Shown here piece by piece: positions 7,491-15,956 of a DNA stretch of 64,000 nt. Both the position numbers and the translations under genes were made by a program. This DNA comes from Sedimenticola sp. (GTDB lineage Bacteria > Pseudomonadota > Gammaproteobacteria > Chromatiales > Chromatiaceae): positions 84,202 through 148,201 of the forward strand of contig JALXAM010000036.1 of assembly GCA_026992075.1 (NCBI GenBank). The letters are read 5' to 3'. Positions within the stretch are counted from its first letter, which is position 1; every line of letters starts with the position of its first letter. A model generated the notes under the pieces. That model was not told the DNA's origin and ran no database searches. It worked only from the letters and a program-made list of their open reading frames with translations.

Positions 7491-8015
7491 ATGAGTACTG
7501 CAGAAAGAGATTTCGTGCCGCTGAAGATCGCGGTACTCACCATATCCGATACCCGTACCTTGGAGGAGGACCGGTCAGGACAGGCGCTCCAGGAGATGTT
7601 GGAGGCCGATGGCCACCTGCTGGCCGACCGGCAAATCGTGCCTGATGACATCTATCGCATCCGGGCGGTGGTCTCGGCCTGGATCGCCGATCCCGAGGTA
7701 CAGGTGGTGCTCACCACTGGCGGCACCGGCTTCACCGGCAGGGACGGCACACCGGAAGCAGTTGCACCCCTGCTGGACAAACAGATGCCCGGGTTCGGGG
7801 AGCTGTTCCGGGTGCTTTCCCATGAGGTGATCGGCACCTCCACCCTGCAGTCCCGAGCGTTGGGAGGGCTGGCCAACGGCACCTTCGTCTTCTGTCTGCC
7901 AGGCTCCACCGGTGCCTGCCGGGACGCCTGGAGCAAGCTGCTCTCCAGTCAGCTCGATTACCGCACCCGCCCCTGCAACCTGGTGGAGCTGATGCCGCGT
8001 CTTCTTGAGAACTGA
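7491..8015 (+). CDS. moaB: Molybdenum cofactor biosynthesis protein B
   Basis: A 174-residue MogA/MoaB-fold protein. Members adenylylate molybdopterin or support molybdate insertion. Seen: strand-turn [15 protein letters not shown] near the start, and the diagnostic [17 protein letters not shown] molybdopterin-binding motif around residues 64-80. The closing [12 protein letters not shown] glycine-rich loop is also present. The ATG follows AGGGAGGAGCAGGCC, a strong ribosome site. There is no other molybdenum gene in the window, so it is either a lone moaB or part of a scattered pathway. It is the last gene before the exopolysaccharide locus. Confidence 0.9.
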   Translation: MSTAERDFVPLKIAVLTISDTRTLEEDRSGQALQEMLEADGHLLADRQIVPDDIYRIRAVVSAWIADPEVQVVLTTGGTGFTGRDGTPEAVAPLLDKQMPGFGELFRVLSHEVIGTSTLQSRALGGLANGTFVFCLPGSTGACRDAWSKLLSSQLDYRTRPCNLVELMPRLLEN

Positions 8016-8183
8016 GCAACAGAATGGGGTTGGCTCCAAAGGTAACATGGCGGCTGGGTTTGGGGGCATGCTAGACTTTCTTCCCGATAACGGCTGAAGG
8101 GCGGGGTAAGTCTGGGACCTTTGGGAAAGTGCCGCTCCGATGCCAAAATGCCTCATTCCCAAGTCTCAAGGGAGGACGTTTCA

Positions 8184-8825
8184 GTGAAGAATTCTTGGGT
8201 TCATTTACACAAGGCCTGGGTGGCTCTGTTGCTGTCCATTGCTTTCCTTCTGTCGGGCTGCTCTTCCACCAAGAGCCCCCATCCACCAGTGGAGCAGGCG
8301 CAGATCAATCCGGATCAGGATTACGACTATCTCATCGGTCCGGGAGATACCGTCGAAATCTTCGTTTGGAGCAATCCGGAGCTCACGGTGACGGTGCCGG
8401 TGCGTCCCGACGGCAAGATCACCACCCGCCTGGTGGAAGACATCCCGGCCAGTGGCAAGACGCCGACCCAGCTGGCACGTGACATCGAGAAGGCCTACTC
8501 GGAGTATGTGAAGAACGCAGTGGTGAGCGTCATCGTCAACGGTTTCGTTGGCGTGCCCTACCAGCAGGTGCGCGTGGTAGGCGAGGCGGCCAAACCACTC
8601 ACCGTCCCCTTCCGCAGGCACATGACGCTGCTGGATCTCATGATCGCGGTGGGAGGGCTCACCGATTATGCCGATGGCAACAACGCCGTGCTGATCCGGG
8701 AATACGAAGGCAAGAAGGAGGTGTTCACCGTGCGCCTGGATGATCTGGTGCGGGGGGGTGACATCACCGCCAACGTTCCGCTCTGGCCAGGTGACATCGT
8801 GATCATTCCGGAGTCCTGGTTCTGA
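8184..8825 (+). CDS. XrtA-type polysaccharide export lipoprotein (Wza/EpsA-like)
   Basis: A 213-residue periplasmic/outer-membrane lipoprotein that starts the exosortase A glycan locus. The signal peptide ends in the lipobox LSGC (mature Cys about residue 28). Then come a poly_export domain (YLIGPGDTVEIFVWSNPELT... RPDGKI) and two SLBB-like repeats (VRVVGEAAKPLTVPF; PLWPGDIVIIPE). It would form the outer-membrane/periplasmic exit for the polymer. It is shorter than E. coli Wza because it lacks the C-terminal membrane helix, which is usual for XrtA loci. GTG 8184 is preferred over an upstream TTG because AGGGAGG stands at the correct distance and the signal peptide then has a normal length. 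The 168 bp upstream probably holds the locus promoter. TGCTAGACT at 8069-8077 is a weak extended -10 candidate. Confidence 0.88.
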   Translation: MKNSWVHLHKAWVALLLSIAFLLSGCSSTKSPHPPVEQAQINPDQDYDYLIGPGDTVEIFVWSNPELTVTVPVRPDGKITTRLVEDIPASGKTPTQLARDIEKAYSEYVKNAVVSVIVNGFVGVPYQQVRVVGEAAKPLTVPFRRHMTLLDLMIAVGGLTDYADGNNAVLIREYEGKKEVFTVRLDDLVRGGDITANVPLWPGDIVIIPESWF

Positions 8826-8863
8826 TGACGAGAGTCCGGCCAGGGAAATGGGAGTAGGATGAC

Positions 8864-10468
8864 ATGCAGGAGCTACTGAGCCAGCTTACCGAATACCTGC
8901 TGGGAATCTGGCGCCACCGCTGGGTGGCGCTCTTGTCGGCCTGGGTGTTCTCCATCGGTGGCTGGATCTGGGTGTACCAGATTCCGGAAGAGTATCTCGC
9001 CAGTGCCAGGGTCTATGTGGATACCAACCGGGTGCTCAAGCCTCTGTTACGGGGTTTGGCCGTGGACCCCAACACCAAGCAGCGCATCGCGCTTCTCACC
9101 CGCACCATGCTGAGCCGGCCCAATCTGGAAAAGCTCATGCGCATGACCGACCTGGACCTCAATGTCACCAGTCCGGTGGAAAAGGAAGAGCTTCTGGAAG
9201 AGCTGCGGGAAAATATTCGCATTTCGGCCGACCGGAGGAACTCCTCCCTCTATACCATTTCCTTCCAGCATCCTGACCGCAAGACGGCCAAACTCATGGT
9301 GCAGTCGCTGCTGACGGTCTTCGTGGAGGGTACACTGGGGGAAAAGCGGGAAGAGACGGTAGGCGCCAAGGAGTTCCTGGAAAAGCAGATCGCAGAATAC
9401 GAACAGCGGCTGAAGGAGGCGGAGGCTCGTCGCGTGGCTTTCCGCCAGAAACACATCGACGATCTCACGGGCGACGTGGAGACCTACTATCAGCGGCTGC
9501 AGGAGGCCAAGAAACAGGCCAAGTTGGCCCAGCTCCAATTGAAGGAGCTGGAGAACCGGCGAAACGAATTACAGCGTCAGCTAGAGGATGAAGAGGGCGA
9601 CTCCGAGTCACTGTTGTCCGATCTTCTGGAAGGGGATGACTCCGGATCCACGGAAATCACAACCAGGTTGGATCCACGTATCGAAGCGATGCAGACCAAG
9701 CTGGACAACCTGCTGCTCAAATACACCGAGAAGCATCCCGAGGTGGTCCAGCTCAAGGCGATGTTGGCCGAGCTGCGAGCCAAACGGGCAGCCGAGGTGC
9801 GCCGCTTGGCGCAGAAGCAGCAGAAGGCGGGCGCTTCCCCAGAGCTCCAGGACAACCCGGTCTACCAGCAGGTTCGCGCTATGTTGTCCGAGACCGAGGC
9901 GCGCATTGCCGAACTGAAAATACGAAACCAGGCCTATGCCAACCAGGTGAAGATGCTGGAGGGGAAGCTTGAGAGCATTCCCAAGGTGCAGGCGCAACTC
10001 AAGCAATTGGATAGGGACTACAACGTGCTGGTGGACCGCTATCGTAAGCTCATCGAGCGGCGGGAGTCGGTCTATATTTCGGGTGAGGTGGAGAAACAGG
10101 CTCAGAACGTGAAATTCAAGGTGGTGGATCCGCCTTTCGTACCGCTGGAGCCCACCGAACCCAACAAGCTGCTGCTCAATGCAGGGGTCTTCGTCGCTTC
10201 CCTGGCTGCCGGTGGCGGCCTTGCTTTTCTGCTTGCGTTGCTGCGGCCGGTATTCACCGATCCCCGCACTTTGGCCCGGGTCACTGGCCTGCCGGTGTTG
10301 GGCGTGGTCTCTCTCGTGGCGAGGCCAGAGATGCGGCGAAAGGAGCGTATACAGCATCTGTTGTTTCTCATGGTTTTCTTTTTCTGGATCGGCGCATTCG
10401 TGGGCGTGAACTTGATACAGGGAATAGATCTGCAGTCTCTCAAGGCATTGTTATCCGGGGAAGGGTAA
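8864..10468 (+). CDS. XrtA system polysaccharide chain-length determinant protein
   Basis: A 534-residue inner-membrane polysaccharide co-polymerase. A first membrane helix lies near residues 20-38 (WVALLSAWVFSIGGWIWVY). A Wzz domain (EEYLASARVYVDTNRVLKPLLRG) is followed by long coiled coils (about 150-400, with repeated EAKKQAKLAQLQ type heptads). A second membrane helix sits around 435-455, and a third hydrophobic stretch (LLFLMVFFFWIGAFVGVN) near the C-terminus. Such proteins control polymer length and contact the tyrosine kinase encoded next. The kinase starts 5 bases downstream, consistent with a kinase split from the co-polymerase. No kinase motifs are in this protein itself. Confidence 0.9.
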   Translation: MQELLSQLTEYLLGIWRHRWVALLSAWVFSIGGWIWVYQIPEEYLASARVYVDTNRVLKPLLRGLAVDPNTKQRIALLTRTMLSRPNLEKLMRMTDLDLNVTSPVEKEELLEELRENIRISADRRNSSLYTISFQHPDRKTAKLMVQSLLTVFVEGTLGEKREETVGAKEFLEKQIAEYEQRLKEAEARRVAFRQKHIDDLTGDVETYYQRLQEAKKQAKLAQLQLKELENRRNELQRQLEDEEGDSESLLSDLLEGDDSGSTEITTRLDPRIEAMQTKLDNLLLKYTEKHPEVVQLKAMLAELRAKRAAEVRRLAQKQQKAGASPELQDNPVYQQVRAMLSETEARIAELKIRNQAYANQVKMLEGKLESIPKVQAQLKQLDRDYNVLVDRYRKLIERRESVYISGEVEKQAQNVKFKVVDPPFVPLEPTEPNKLLLNAGVFVASLAAGGGLAFLLALLRPVFTDPRTLARVTGLPVLGVVSLVARPEMRRKERIQHLLFLMVFFFWIGAFVGVNLIQGIDLQSLKALLSGEG

Positions 10469-10473
10469 AGGCG

Positions 10474-11442
10474 ATGAGCATAATCGAAAAGGCGGTGGAC
10501 AAGCTGGGCAAGGAGTCGCAGAAAGGAGGAGCCCAGGAGTCGGGAGAAAAACCCCTTCCCTCCATAGAGGAGAGTTTCACCGGAACCGATGTGACGGGTG
10601 GAATGCCGGTGGAAGATGACCATCGGACCGCTCAGGAGTCAGCGGAGGAGAGTGGTGGTAAAAGTTCCAACCGGGAAATCATCGAGCTTCCGCTGGAAAA
10701 GCTGGCCGGGATCGGGATGATCACTCCCGATCGTCCTCGTAGCCAGATCGCCGAGGAATTTCGCATCATCAAACGTCCTCTACTGCTCAACATCAACGGC
10801 GAGGCGGCTTCCATGGTGGACAACATCAATCTCATCATGGTCACCAGCGCCCTTTCCGGAGAGGGCAAGACCTTTTCCGCAATCAACCTGGCCATGTCCA
10901 TCGCCATGGAACAGGACAAGACGGTGCTCTTCGTGGATGCCGATGTCTCCAAGGCTACGGCGGCCACGTTGCTGGGCATCTCCAGCAAGCGGGAGGGGCT
11001 GATCGATCTGTTGGAAAATCCGGAGATCGAGATGCGGGACGTGATGCTGCACACCAATGTGCCCAACCTGCGTATTCTCACGGCCGGAAGGCTGCATGAC
11101 CGGGCCACCGAGCTGCTGGCGAGCGAGGCGATGCATCGCCTGATGGTGGAGCTGTCTAGGCGTTATCCCGACCGGGTCATCGTGTTCGACTCGCCACCCT
11201 TGCTGCAGAGTACCGAGTCGGTGGTATTGGCCAATCTCATGGGGCAGATCGTTTTCGTGGTGGCCGCGGAACAGACCAGCCAGGATGCGGTGGCGGAAGC
11301 GGTGCATCTGCTGAAGGGTGAGAAGATCATTGGTACGGTGCTCAACAAGAGCCGGCGGAAGGTTACCGGTAGATATGGCTACGGATACGGGTACGGCTAT
11401 GGATACGGAAATTCTCGGGTCGAGCCGGCAGAAGCATTGTAG
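10474..11442 (+). CDS. XrtA-associated tyrosine autokinase (BY-kinase) with Tyr-Gly tail
   Basis: A 322-residue cytoplasmic BY-kinase. After a polar N-terminal stretch of about 90 residues come Walker A SGEGKT (Lys132), Walker A' VLFVDADVSKA, and Walker B VIVFDSPPLL. The C-terminus carries six consecutive Tyr-Gly units (YGYGYGYGYGYG), the cluster where such kinases phosphorylate themselves. Phosphorylation state would modulate the co-polymerase encoded just upstream. The Tyr-Gly tract is encoded by short tandem hexamers (about 11371-11409), a possible slippage site. It is cytosolic, with no signal peptide or membrane helix. Confidence 0.9.
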   Translation: MSIIEKAVDKLGKESQKGGAQESGEKPLPSIEESFTGTDVTGGMPVEDDHRTAQESAEESGGKSSNREIIELPLEKLAGIGMITPDRPRSQIAEEFRIIKRPLLLNINGEAASMVDNINLIMVTSALSGEGKTFSAINLAMSIAMEQDKTVLFVDADVSKATAATLLGISSKREGLIDLLENPEIEMRDVMLHTNVPNLRILTAGRLHDRATELLASEAMHRLMVELSRRYPDRVIVFDSPPLLQSTESVVLANLMGQIVFVVAAEQTSQDAVAEAVHLLKGEKIIGTVLNKSRRKVTGRYGYGYGYGYGYGNSRVEPAEAL

Positions 11443-11452
11443 CGGCTTCATC

Positions 11453-12952
11453 ATGAGGAGAATGGATCGAGTTGGTCGCATCGCCATTTCCCTCCTTGTG
11501 GTTGGAGGTCTTTTGGCTACCGCTAAGGCGGCGGAATGGAAATATTCTGATGGCTTACTTCTTGGGGCGGCCTTCACCGATAATGTAAGGCTGTCTGAAA
11601 CCGATAAGGAAAGTTCCCTGGCAGGAGTTCTTACGCCTCATTTTAATATTTCAGGAAAAGGGCGTCGTGTCTCCACTAAGATTTTTGCGGCATTTCAGCT
11701 GGTTACGGATTCGGATAAGGTTTTGTATCCGGATATTCGTGCCAGCCTGAATAGTGAAGTAGTGAAAAAACGATTTTTTGTAGATGCGTTTTTTGATGCG
11801 TATCAAGCTAGCATAGATCCGTTACGGCCTGCAGGATCCCCGATCCACAAAACAGGGAACCTCACCACAAGGTACTCCATCGGCGTAAATCCCTATTGGA
11901 AGGAACATTTCGGCCCTTTTGCTGATTTGCGGATCGATTATCTGTTTGAAAAACAAATCTTCGATGGTGGTAACAGCCAGCCGGATAACAGGGACTTCAA
12001 CGACTTCTATTTCAATTTATCCAGCGGACGGTATTTCAGGACGTTTACCTGGAACATTCGTGGTGCCTATGAAGATACCAAATACCAGGATGACAGCAGG
12101 TCCGATACCACTTTTCGGAGTCTAGATATTTCGTTGGGTTATATTTTGACCCGGCATTTGAAGCCGTACTTTTCTTTTGGAAGAGAATGGAACACCTACG
12201 AAGGAAGCGGTGGCAGAAGAGGGGGAGACAAATGGCTGGTCGGCACTCGCTGGACACCGAATCCCAGGGTTGATTTGAACGTTGGCTATGGCTACCGCTT
12301 CTTTGGTCATTACCCGTTGGTCGATCTCAGTTACAGGCACCGGCGTAGCGTTTTAAGAATGAGATATACCCAGGACATCGGTTCCGGTTATTACCCCCGG
12401 GGAGGCAGAAACTTTTTCACCAGCAAGAGTCTGCCAGGGACCTCCTCCGCTCTTGCGTCTACTTCCGGTTCAACTGGGGCTGTATCGACTCTAGCTGGCG
12501 GTGTTGGTGGCAGTACGGTCGATGAAGTGGATGGCGCGAACTACAATGGGGCCTACGTGGATGAGCGGCTCCTGCTCGGGTATTTCCTGAAAGGTAGGAG
12601 AACGTCATTTTCCGCTGATGTGGATTATTCGGATAAAAGATATGCAGGGGATACCCCCGACTATTTGAAATGGATTGTTGGGCTGAATATTGGTAGACGG
12701 TTGGAGAAAAATCTTTCCGTGGATGCGCGTACCAGTTTTGAATATATAGATTCTGAAAGCGGGCTGAGAGTGGATACTTGGAGATTTATGTTTGGCATAA
12801 ATCGAAGATTGGGGAACTATACCCGTGTCCGGCTTAGTTATACCTATGCAAACAGAGACTCCAATCAAAAAGGTGATAGTTACGACGAAAACCGCTTGGC
12901 ATTGACGCTCAACACCTCCCTCTCCAAGCTGGTCAAGCATGCCGACTTTTGA
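11453..12952 (+). CDS. XrtA/PEP-CTERM-associated outer-membrane beta-barrel protein (TIGR03016-like)
   Basis: A 499-residue protein with signal peptide (IAISLLVVGGLLATAKA, cleavage before AEWKY). The body is of alternating, aromatic-rich strands typical of a large outer-membrane barrel. A Gly/Ser-rich low-complexity insert (TSSALASTSGSTGAVSTLAGGVGG) lies around 320-345. Position and type match the barrel protein conserved in XrtA loci, whose role in glycan export or anchoring is not established. Base use differs from its neighbours: a 60-base sample at 11581-11640 is 28/60 G+C, while flanking genes are clearly G+C-rich. ATG 11453 gives the signal peptide directly, though 11462 is also possible. 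The 3' end overlaps the epimerase by 14 bases. Confidence 0.8.
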   Translation: MRRMDRVGRIAISLLVVGGLLATAKAAEWKYSDGLLLGAAFTDNVRLSETDKESSLAGVLTPHFNISGKGRRVSTKIFAAFQLVTDSDKVLYPDIRASLNSEVVKKRFFVDAFFDAYQASIDPLRPAGSPIHKTGNLTTRYSIGVNPYWKEHFGPFADLRIDYLFEKQIFDGGNSQPDNRDFNDFYFNLSSGRYFRTFTWNIRGAYEDTKYQDDSRSDTTFRSLDISLGYILTRHLKPYFSFGREWNTYEGSGGRRGGDKWLVGTRWTPNPRVDLNVGYGYRFFGHYPLVDLSYRHRRSVLRMRYTQDIGSGYYPRGGRNFFTSKSLPGTSSALASTSGSTGAVSTLAGGVGGSTVDEVDGANYNGAYVDERLLLGYFLKGRRTSFSADVDYSDKRYAGDTPDYLKWIVGLNIGRRLEKNLSVDARTSFEYIDSESGLRVDTWRFMFGINRRLGNYTRVRLSYTYANRDSNQKGDSYDENRLALTLNTSLSKLVKHADF

Positions 12953-14069
12953 CGGCGCACCACAGGTCCTTTGCGTGGTGGGGGCCCGCCCGAATTTCAT
13001 GAAGATCGCCCCGGTGATGCGTGCCTTCGCGCGTCCTGGTAGCCGGCTTGGTGCGCGCCTGCTGCACACGGGCCAGCACTACGACGAGGCGATGAAGCAC
13101 GCCTTTTTCCAGCAGCTGGGCATTCCCGAGCCGGACGTCGATCTGGAGGTGGGCTCGGGCAGCCACGCGGTGCAGACGGCCGAGATCATGCGTCGCTTCG
13201 AGCCAGTGCTGGACGAACGCCCCCCCGCTGCAGTGCTGGTGGTGGGGGATGTCAACTCTACCATCGCCTGTGCCCTGGTGGCGGTGAAGAAGGGGATCCC
13301 GGTGGTGCACGTGGAGGCGGGGTTGCGCAGCGGCGACCGCACCATGCCGGAAGAGATCAACCGGCTGCTCACCGACCAGATCTCCGATCAGCTCTTCACC
13401 ACCGAGCGCTCGGCACGAGAGAACCTGCTGCGGGAAGGGATCGCCGACGAAAAGATCCATTTCGTCGGCAACGTGATGATCGACACCCTGAAGTTCAATC
13501 TCCCTCGCGCAACGCCGGCGGAGCGGACGTTGGCCGTCTTTCCCGAGGCAAGGGAGAGGTTCGGCTTGCTCACCCTGCACCGGCCCGCCAACGTGGACGA
13601 TGCTGAAACTCTTCAGCGGCTTCTAAAGGTGCTGGTGGAGATCTCCGGTGAGTTGCCGCTGATATTCCCAGTCCACCCGCGCACCCGCAAGGCCATCGAA
13701 GATGCCGGCCTGCAACCGCTGCTGCAGCGTGGTCGTATTCATCTCATGGAGCCCCTCGGCTACCTGGAGATGCTGGGGCTCATGCAGGCGGCTACCCTGG
13801 TGCTTACCGATTCCGGTGGGATCCAGGAGGAGACCACGGCCCTGGGCGTGCCCTGCATCACCCTTAGGGAAAGCACGGAACGGCCGATCACGGTGGAAGA
13901 GGGGACCAACACCATCACCGGTTCCGATCCGGAAGTCATCCGTGCCACCTTCGACGAGATCCTGAAAACCGGTGGCAAGCGAGGCAGGGTGCCGGAACTG
14001 TGGGATGGCAGGGCCGCGGAGCGTATCGTCGACCAGCTGGAGTCCTGGTTGGCCCCGATTTCCAACTGA
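12939..14069 (+). CDS. wecB: UDP-N-acetylglucosamine 2-epimerase (non-hydrolysing)
   Basis: A 376-residue GT-B-fold enzyme converting UDP-GlcNAc to UDP-ManNAc, a precursor for the glycan made by this locus. Family signatures are intact: VVGARPNFMKIAPV at the N-terminus, GDVNSTIA, HVEAGLRSGDRTMPEEINR, LTLHRPANVDD, and the nucleotide-binding DSGGIQEETTALGVPC followed by RESTERPITVEEGTN. The start ATG 12939 lies within the end of the barrel gene (14-base overlap). In related XrtA loci an ATPase gene often sits just upstream of this gene. It is missing here. Confidence 0.93.
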   Translation: MPTFDGAPQVLCVVGARPNFMKIAPVMRAFARPGSRLGARLLHTGQHYDEAMKHAFFQQLGIPEPDVDLEVGSGSHAVQTAEIMRRFEPVLDERPPAAVLVVGDVNSTIACALVAVKKGIPVVHVEAGLRSGDRTMPEEINRLLTDQISDQLFTTERSARENLLREGIADEKIHFVGNVMIDTLKFNLPRATPAERTLAVFPEARERFGLLTLHRPANVDDAETLQRLLKVLVEISGELPLIFPVHPRTRKAIEDAGLQPLLQRGRIHLMEPLGYLEMLGLMQAATLVLTDSGGIQEETTALGVPCITLRESTERPITVEEGTNTITGSDPEVIRATFDEILKTGGKRGRVPELWDGRAAERIVDQLESWLAPISN

Positions 14070-14091
14070 CTCCACCGGCGAAAGGGAAGTC

Positions 14092-14931
14092 ATGATCACC
14101 AATGCCATGACCGTGGACGTGGAGGACTGGTTTCAGGTCTCCGCTTTCGAAAAGCACCTGGACCGGTCGCAGTGGGAAAGCCTCCCCTGTCGGGTGGAGG
14201 CCAACGTGGACCGGATCCTGGCGTTGTTCGAGCGTCACGGAGTCAAGGCCACCTTCTTCACCCTGGGCTGGATCGCCCGGCGCTACCCGGAGATGGTCCG
14301 GCGCATCGTCGACCAGGGGCATGAGCTTGCCAGCCACGGCTGGTCTCATGTACGGGTCACTCAGCAGGATCCGGACAGTTTCCGCCAGGACGTCACCCGC
14401 ACCCGGGCGTTGTTGGAGGATCTGGGTGGGGCGCCGGTGAAGGGTTACCGGGCGGCGAGCTATTCCATCGGCCGTGACAACCTCTGGGCCTGGGACGTGT
14501 TGGCCGAGGCGGGCTATCGTTACAGCTCATCGGTGGTGCCCGTTCGCCACGATCTCTATGGCATGCCCGAGGCCCCCCGTTTTGCCTTCCAGGCGGTGGA
14601 GGGAAGGTTGCTGGAGGTGCCGGTGACCACCCTGGAGGTGGCGGGGCGGAAGGTGAACTTTGGCGGAGGGGGCTGGTTCCGGCTCTTTCCCTACCGGCTC
14701 ACCCGCTGGGCGTTCCATCGAGTCAACGGCCGGGAGGGACGTCCCTGCATCTTCTATTTTCACCCCTGGGAGATCGATCCGGCACAGCCCAGGGTGCGGG
14801 GGGTCGGTCCCAAAACCCGTTTTCGGCACTATCTCAATCTGGCGCGCACCGAGGGACGTCTGGAGCGGTTGCTGCAGGATTTTCGCTGGGACCGCATGGA
14901 CCGGATCTTTTTGCAGGAAGGGAGCGCATGA
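14092..14931 (+). CDS. XrtA system polysaccharide deacetylase
   Basis: A 279-residue NodB-fold carbohydrate esterase. The metal-binding motif TVDVEDWF near residue 8 and the HGWSHVRVTQQ motif (His-x3-His) are both intact. KGYRAASYSIG supplies the catalytic Arg region and FYFHPWEID the C-terminal catalytic His. It would remove N-acetyl groups from the polymer or its intermediates, in keeping with the GlcNAc-derived sugar implied by the epimerase upstream. No signal peptide is seen, as is usual for this XrtA subfamily. The ATG at 14092 follows AAAGGGAAGTC, and the stop overlaps the FemAB gene start by 4 bases. Confidence 0.9.
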   Translation: MITNAMTVDVEDWFQVSAFEKHLDRSQWESLPCRVEANVDRILALFERHGVKATFFTLGWIARRYPEMVRRIVDQGHELASHGWSHVRVTQQDPDSFRQDVTRTRALLEDLGGAPVKGYRAASYSIGRDNLWAWDVLAEAGYRYSSSVVPVRHDLYGMPEAPRFAFQAVEGRLLEVPVTTLEVAGRKVNFGGGGWFRLFPYRLTRWAFHRVNGREGRPCIFYFHPWEIDPAQPRVRGVGPKTRFRHYLNLARTEGRLERLLQDFRWDRMDRIFLQEGSA

Positions 14932-15956
14932 GTCTGAAGATCGGGGAGCTGGAGAGTGGCGGGGAGGCCGCGTGGGAGGCCTTCGTGGCGGCGCATCCCG
15001 AGGCCACCTTTTTTCACCGGGCCGGCTGGCGCACGGTACTGGAGCGGGCCTACCGCCATCCCACCCATTTTCTCCAGGCCGAGCGGGACGGCGTGGTCAC
15101 CGGTATACTGCCCCTGGCGCAGGTGAAGAGCCTGTTGTTCGGCAACAGCCTCGCCTCCACCCCTTTCTGCGTCTACGGCGGCGTGGTGGCCGAGGACAAG
15201 GCCACCGCCGAAGTGCTGCTGGATGCCGCCCGGGAGCTGGCCCGCCGTCTGGGGGTGGATGCGCTGGAATTGCGCAACCGGCGGCCGCTGGAGGGCGACT
15301 GGCAGGAGAAGGATCTCTATGCCACCTTCCGTAAGCCCATCTCCGCCGATGCCGAGGAGAACCTCAAGGCCATTCCCCGCAAGCAGCGGGCCATGGTGCG
15401 AAAAGGGATCAAGGCCGGCCTGGTGGCGGAGGAGGATCCGGGTTGGGAACGGCTCTACCGGGTCTATTCCGAGAGCGTGCGCAATCTGGGCACGCCGGTC
15501 TTCCCGCGCCGCTATTTCCGCATACTGCGGGAGGTGTTCGGTGACGACTGCCGGGTGCTCATGGTGCGCCATGGGGAGGAGGACATCGCCGGGGTGATGA
15601 GCTTCTATTTCCGCGATGAAGTGCTTCCCTACTACGGCGGCAGCCGGCCGGCGGCGCGTCGGCTCAAGGGCAACGATTTCATGTACTGGGAGTTGATGCG
15701 CCGTTCCGGGGAGGAGGGAATCCGCATCTTCGACTACGGCCGCAGCAAGAAGGGCACCGGCGCCTGGAGTTTCAAGAAGAACTGGGGCTTCGATCCCGAG
15801 CCACTGCATTACCAGTACCATCTGGTGAGGGCGGCGTCGGTGCCGGAGGTGAACCCCGCCAATCCGAAATACCGGCTCTTCATCGAGGGGTGGAAGAAGC
15901 TGCCTTTGCCGGTGGCCAATTTCCTGGGGCCCTTTCTGGCCCGCAATCTTGGCTGA
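14928..15956 (+). CDS. FemAB family protein of XrtA/PEP-CTERM locus
   Basis: A 342-residue protein with the duplicated GNAT fold of FemAB/FemX peptidyltransferases. Visible features: an N-terminal ATFFHRAGWRTVLERAY block, KAIPRKQRAMVRKGIKAGL basic helix, and a second GNAT half with GVMSFYFRDEVLPYYGGS and FDYGRSKKGTGAWSFKKNWGF. XrtA loci regularly encode one such protein. Its donor is not known; peptide or acyl transfer to the glycan or lipid carrier is an inference from the fold. It overlaps the deacetylase by 4 bases and the next glycosyltransferase by 1 base (TGATG). Confidence 0.87.
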   Translation: MSLKIGELESGGEAAWEAFVAAHPEATFFHRAGWRTVLERAYRHPTHFLQAERDGVVTGILPLAQVKSLLFGNSLASTPFCVYGGVVAEDKATAEVLLDAARELARRLGVDALELRNRRPLEGDWQEKDLYATFRKPISADAEENLKAIPRKQRAMVRKGIKAGLVAEEDPGWERLYRVYSESVRNLGTPVFPRRYFRILREVFGDDCRVLMVRHGEEDIAGVMSFYFRDEVLPYYGGSRPAARRLKGNDFMYWELMRRSGEEGIRIFDYGRSKKGTGAWSFKKNWGFDPEPLHYQYHLVRAASVPEVNPANPKYRLFIEGWKKLPLPVANFLGPFLARNLG

